Source: Thiohalocapsa sp. (lineage in GTDB: Bacteria > Pseudomonadota > Gammaproteobacteria > Chromatiales > Chromatiaceae). From it: a stretch of 55,166 nt of DNA. The notes below the pieces were generated by a model. That model was not told the origin of the DNA, searched no databases, and was given only the letters and a program-made list of their open reading frames with translations. The position numbers and the translations under genes are program-made. The DNA lies in the NCBI RefSeq assembly GCF_022340605.1, contig NZ_JAJDNQ010000157.1:1-55166 (forward strand), written 5' to 3'. How positions within the stretch are numbered: the first letter of the stretch is position 1; the number at the start of each line of letters is the position of its first letter. Shown piece by piece: positions 54,390 to 55,166 of this stretch.

Positions 54390-55166
54390 ATGACGATCCA
54401 CAACCGCGAAATCGCCGAGCAGTTTTCCCGCCTCGCCGACTTGTTGGAGATCGAGGGCGCCGACGCCTTCCGCGTGCGCGCCTACCGGCAGGCGGCGCAA
54501 ACGATTGGCGGGCTGTCGGAGAGTCTCGCCGAGCGCGCGGCCGAGGGTGAGGACCTGAGCGCGCTGCCGCACATCGGCAAGCGCATCGCCGAGAAGATCC
54601 GCGCCATCTCCGAGACGGGCTATCTGCCGCAGCTCGAAGCAGTGGAAGAGCGGCTGCCGGCGGAGCTGAGCGAGCTGCTCAAGCTCTCCGGTCTCGGACC
54701 GAAGCGGGTCAAGGCGCTGCACCAGGACCTGCACGTGGACAACCTGGCGGATCTGAAGCGGGCGGTGGCGGAGCACCGCGTGCGCGAGGTGCCGGGCTTC
54801 GGCGCCAAGCGCGAGCAGGCGATCGCCGAGAAGCTCGAACAGTGGCAGGGCGCCGAGCAACGCTTGACGCTCATCGCGGCGGAGGAGATCGCCCACCCGC
54901 TGGTGGATTACCTCCAGCGGATCGACGGGGTGGACCAGGTCACCATCGCGGGCAGCTTCCGGCGGCGCAAAGAGACGGTCGGCGATCTGGACATCTTGGT
55001 GACGGCGGCGGCGGGCTCGCCGGTAATGGAGCGCTTCACCGCGTATGAGGAGGTGCGCGAGGTGGTCTCCCGTGGCGAGACCCGCGCCACGGTGCTGCTG
55101 CGCGCGGGCTTGCAGGTCGATCTGCGGCTGGTGCCGGCGCTGTCCTACGGTGCCGCGCTGCATTAC
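54390..55166 (+). CDS. polX: PolX-type family X DNA polymerase, N-terminal part (cut by window end)
   Basis: The frame is open to the window end (259 codons). It starts MTIHNREIAEQFSRLADLLE, with the 8-kDa-like helix-hairpin-helix region (FRVRAYRQAAQTI; LPHIGKRIAEKI; LSGLGPKRVKAL; VPGFGAKREQAI), followed by the nucleotidyltransferase motif IAGSFRRRKETVGDLDILV with the metal-binding DxD, and the third strand LRAGLQVDLRLVP. Bacterial PolX adds a C-terminal PHP exonuclease domain, which would lie beyond the edge. The expected role is gap-filling in base-excision repair. Confidence 0.92.
   Translation, partial: MTIHNREIAEQFSRLADLLEIEGADAFRVRAYRQAAQTIGGLSESLAERAAEGEDLSALPHIGKRIAEKIRAISETGYLPQLEAVEERLPAELSELLKLSGLGPKRVKALHQDLHVDNLADLKRAVAEHRVREVPGFGAKREQAIAEKLEQWQGAEQRLTLIAAEEIAHPLVDYLQRIDGVDQVTIAGSFRRRKETVGDLDILVTAAAGSPVMERFTAYEEVREVVSRGETRATVLLRAGLQVDLRLVPALSYGAALHY

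Overview
The window is GC-rich DNA with tightly packed, bidirectional genes. Its gene order is typical of Gammaproteobacteria: petABC followed by sspA-sspB, a DegS-like protease next to a Nif3-like gene, and glnE followed by ilvE. A complete Pha/Mrp-type multisubunit cation/H+ antiporter beside a Trk K+ channel suggests an organism facing salt or alkali. A Chromatiales/Ectothiorhodospiraceae-like proteobacterium is my best guess; this is inference from gene order and composition, since no rRNA is present.

Layout. 1-500: a DUF29 remnant cut off by a palindromic repeat, then a hexamer array. 502-5149: an RND efflux adaptor and pump, with no outer-membrane channel nearby. 5457-6010: a ParE/ribbon-helix-helix toxin-antitoxin pair on the minus strand. 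6259-9684: a large transglutaminase-DUF2126 (putative amidoligase) protein. 9809-13119 (minus): heme oxygenase, then a bacteriophytochrome that stops after its PHY domain, then the peptidoglycan glycosyltransferase mtgA. 13665-21456: a MoxR / DUF58 / DUF4381 / BatA / BatB-TPR fusion / BatD operon. 21488-22666 (minus): a DegS-like protease. 22798-26479: a Nif3-like protein, then cytochrome bc1 (petABC) closed by a clear terminator. 26777-27946: sspA and sspB. 28007-29988 (minus): DUF3301, an AI-2E/PerM permease and a small lipoprotein. 30182-33584: a TraB/PrgY protein, a YqiA-like esterase (minus), an O-methyltransferase and a small hypothetical. 33919-39382: hexose-6-phosphate mutarotase, glnE, ilvE and a zf-CHCC protein. 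39445-41576 (minus): TrkH and a TrkA-type protein. 41936-48705 (minus): DUF1523, a possible 57-residue ORF and phaA(B)CDEFG. 49249-53285: a CsbD protein, a hybrid histidine kinase and a second kinase-like protein with an apparently dead ATPase domain. 53611-54147 (minus): an unrecognised protein. 54390-end: a PolX-type DNA polymerase, cut by the window edge.

Intergenic space is rich in structured repeats of at least four kinds: (A) a palindromic element with a conserved GAAATCGAGC core; (B) hexanucleotide hairpin elements made of GTCGTT/GTCGTG units, each lying just 3' of the last gene of an operon; (C) Pseudomonas-style REP hairpins containing GTGGGAGCGGC; and (D) a roughly 150-nt element with inverted-repeat ends.

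The features most worth a second look are the kinase-less phytochrome coupled to heme oxygenase and mtgA, the hybrid kinase with a degenerate kinase partner, the stand-alone transglutaminase-amidoligase fusion, and the family B elements at gene 3' ends. No rRNA, tRNA, CRISPR array, IS element or prophage was seen.
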